NCBI GenBank assembly: GCA_025766275.1
Contig: JAFKAC010000013.1
Location: 1,488,001-1,552,000 of the forward strand
Source of the DNA: Lactarius indigo
Taxonomy: Eukaryota > Basidiomycota > Agaricomycetes > Russulales > Russulaceae
Reading direction: 5' to 3'
DNA length: 64,000 nucleotides
Positions 61,632 through 64,000 of this stretch are shown in pieces (position 1 is the first letter of the stretch; each line of letters opens with the position of its first letter). The notes below the pieces were generated by a model. That model was not told where the DNA came from. It did no database searches and saw only the letters and a list, made by a program, of their open reading frames with translations. The translations under genes and the position numbers were made by a program.

Positions 61632-63962
61632 TCATGTACCCGCGCCTTCGGTGGGGAGTTTGCGTATCAGGCCACCAGGCCCACCTGTAGAAGTCCGCCT
61701 TTGACGTTTCAGGGCCAACGACCCTGCGACAGTCGCGCTTGCGCTTGCGCCCACCCGACTACCAGGAGACAATCGGGAGCCTGGAAGAGCAAGGGGTGTA
61801 TTGCTCGTCGTCGACGAGCGCGGCCGTGTCGAGGACGAGACGAGCTTCGGAAGCCCAGGGTTGTTCTTACGTGTGCCCGAGTTTGGCGCGCCGGAAGCTC
61901 GGTTCCTGAATGATAAGGGTGCCGTACCCGCTATCAGCAACCACCCTCCACGATAATACGAAATGGAGCCGAGCGAGAGATATGGCGCACCGCTTCTTAA
62001 TCACGTCAGTCTTAAGAGATAGAGGCCTGACAACACCGTGCAATTTCTGGTTAATCGGAACACGGGTTAGCAAGAATTTGGCGCCTGGAGATAAGAGAAC
62101 CCACATAAAACAGCCCGCATGCATTGCCTGGAGTGAAAACGAACTTCTTTAGCGCTGCGCCTGTAGATCGCTCTCTGCAGAAACCACTTACACAAAGGCT
62201 GCCCTTCCGGATCCCTCCGCCACAATGGCGTGTTCGTCGTCTGGCAATTCGTGCAAATGGTTGGTGCTGTCTCCCCATCTTCACTTTTGACGCCGCCATG
62301 GCTCATCGCAGAGATGAGGTCGGGGGTGCTCGTCGAAGAGCGAAGCTGCGTGGTGGGTGGGTGCTCATGAGCCGTTGATTTCTTTCGAGCCACCACAGAG
62401 CGCGCGACAGAGTCCTGAATTCGCTTTGTTGATGCAATCCTGCGATGTGTGGTGGCGGATGGGCCTTCAGCTGAGGGAGGAGACGATCCGGTGGAGGCAT
62501 CGCGAGGTTCGGGAGAAGCGGCGGCGCTAGAGATAAACCCGTTTCCCCACCCGTCACTTGAGGGACTAGGGTGTAGACTGGTGAAGCCATTCTCTCCGCC
62601 GTGTTCAGCCGGTAAGATTTGAGTAGGGTCCACGTGTGTGAAGGGCTGATGCGATAGGCTCGCGGCATCAACGCCATTGGTGTACATCATTCCCATCAAA
62701 TTCGAAAAACCCATGGAGGGATCCTCCACTCCGGCCAAATTAGTAGCATTTAAACGCGCGTAGCTCTCTGAGACGACCGCGGATACTGCTGCCGCTGCGG
62801 CAGATAAGCTCTCGGTCGGTGCGAGTGGCGGACTCGTGTGAGGTGAGTATGCGGCCGTTGATAGATGAGAATGTGGGTGTTCTTGATATGATGGGGCGTG
62901 TCGGGAGCTGTCTGTCAAGATGGGGGGATAATCATGGGGGAGCGAATGAGCGGCATGTAAGTCGAAGAATGCATCGTATCCAGGGTACGTGAAGTTAAAT
63001 GGCGCCGAAGGGAATGAGCCACCGGAAGAATGATTGGAACTGGGGGTAGGGTGATGGTGGGACAGGGAAAACCGATGGACAGTATCTGGCGACTCTACTA
63101 TAGGGGACGCTTGAACGCTAGGAGGATCTGCACGAAGCATGCTTTCAGCGTGGGGAGAATCAGCTCTGCGTTTCGTCCCTATAAGAGTATCCGGCTGAGG
63201 ACGACCGTTTACTTGATGCCTTCCTAATAAGCCAGCCAAAATACCGTCCTTTGAGACCGTGTGATCGAAACTCGTCTTACGCACGTGCCGAGGAAACGAG
63301 CGCTGCTCCAGCGGCGTGGCGGTTGATGCCGCGGCCCGCGATAGACCGTACAACCCGAAAGAGGGGAGAGACGAAGGATGACCCGCATATGAGTGTAAGT
63401 CCGCCGAATGATGATCGGCAGGGATAGGATGAGAGTACCGAGTCCCATGAGGACCAGAAGGGTGGGTTTCTGCGTGAGGATGGTGACCGGCGTGTTCGGG
63501 AACAACGGGAAGGGAAAAGGGGTTATGGGTAGTCGACGACGCGGGGCTGTGTCGACCATTGCCGATTGGGAGGTTGGGCGTAGCAGGAGGGGCCGATCCC
63601 GAGGATGGGAGGGTCAACTTGCCATCAACAGAGTGTCTGTGTAGGCCATGCATATGAGAAGGCTTAGAGTCAGATGGGTGTTCGAGAGACGGAAAAGCGA
63701 GGCGTTCGGGGTGCGATAAGACGCTATCGAACTGTATCCCTGTTGCTGGCGGCGGACGGGACCTTGAGCGGCTACTTGGTCTCCAGTCCATGGGAACTCG
63801 AGATCGAGATCGACTCATGGCCCTCCAGTCCATTGGAACAATCTCGCTGCGATGAGGAGTTAACGCGATATTAAAAACGGTCTGAGCAAGATGACGCCAC
63901 TCACTCATCGTCTTCCGTGCCATCCTGATTCTCACCGTCAACCCCGTCAAACCCCACCACAC
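61632..63962 (-). CDS. AreA/NIT2-like GATA zinc-finger transcription factor, 5' end uncertain at window edge
   Basis: Nuclear regulator expected to activate nitrogen-scavenging genes by binding GATA sites. One IVb-type zinc finger is split by introns. It reads [20 protein letters not shown], then LC, N and [18 protein letters not shown], giving C-x2-C-x17-C-x2-C, followed by TDVIKKRNRASG. This loop length and the [12 protein letters not shown] tail are those of AreA/NIT2/Gln3-type factors. Upstream is a long disordered region rich in His, Ser and Pro, with repeats of PMDWR and SRSRSR near the N-terminus. The C-terminus is short and basic ([12 protein letters not shown], ending LPTEGAGT). Exon 1 reaches at least [17 protein letters not shown]; a GTAAGT donor near 63965 suggests an upstream exon beyond the window. 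Confidence 0.9.
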
Positions 63963-64000
63963 TTACTTTGGCCTTTCCTTTATCTATGCGACGACCTCGT

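Overview
The window is nuclear DNA of a filamentous fungus, most likely a basidiomycete of the Agaricomycetes type. Genes are packed tightly on both strands. Almost every gene is broken by short introns of about 47-62 nt with GT(A/G)NGT donors and a (C/T)AG acceptor. The gene set is eukaryotic housekeeping: cohesin, nuclear pore, mRNA 3'-end processing, eIF2B and cytosolic ribosome genes. Fungal families such as DUF4045-gelsolin, Flc/TRP-like and AreA-type GATA proteins are also present. I cannot name the species from the sequence. No viral, bacterial, transposon, CRISPR or rRNA signal was recognised.

Layout. 0-7 kb: a DUF4045/gelsolin actin-regulatory protein cut by the left edge (-), a small secreted GPI-anchored protein (-) and an unrecognised gene (+). 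7-21 kb: two large paralogous membrane-anchored amidohydrolases in opposite orientation, pointing away from each other, with RPS5 (uS7) and an unrecognised conserved-looking gene between them. 21-28.5 kb: Flc/TRP-like channel or flavin carrier (-), pyroglutamyl peptidase with an altered active site (+), Rho GTPase (+) and adenylyl-sulfate kinase (+). 28.5-47 kb: a Nak1/GCK-type STE20 kinase (-), then a run of plus-strand genes: eIF2B gamma, a CLIP-170 homologue, an OM14-like membrane protein with an internal duplication, NIC96 and SMC3. 47-64 kb: indoleamine 2,3-dioxygenase (-), lipin/PAH1 (+), YSH1/CPSF73 (+), a Sec7-PH Arf-GEF (+) and an AreA/NIT2-like GATA factor (-) reaching the right edge.

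The genes do not form a metabolic cluster. Some share themes: polarity and cytoskeleton (gelsolin, Rho, Nak1 kinase, CLIP-170, Arf-GEF), chromosome and nucleus (SMC3, NIC96, YSH1), and sulfur or nitrogen metabolism (APS kinase, GATA factor, IDO).

The most notable observations concern gene structure. Both amidohydrolase paralogues carry two consecutive microexons of 11 and 12 nt encoding a conserved HACGENPS motif. The Rho gene needs a 7-nt microexon and CLIP-170 a 12-nt one. Three introns appear to use GC donors. The amidohydrolases look like a tandem of one catalytic and one degenerate amidohydrolase domain. The pyroglutamyl peptidase has Ser where the catalytic Cys is expected. A series of single-base frameshifts, many in short homopolymers, affects CLIP-170 and YSH1 and possibly lipin and the 5.9-kb gene. 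This looks more like sequence error than gene decay, because YSH1 is normally essential. I found no convincing new multi-gene system.
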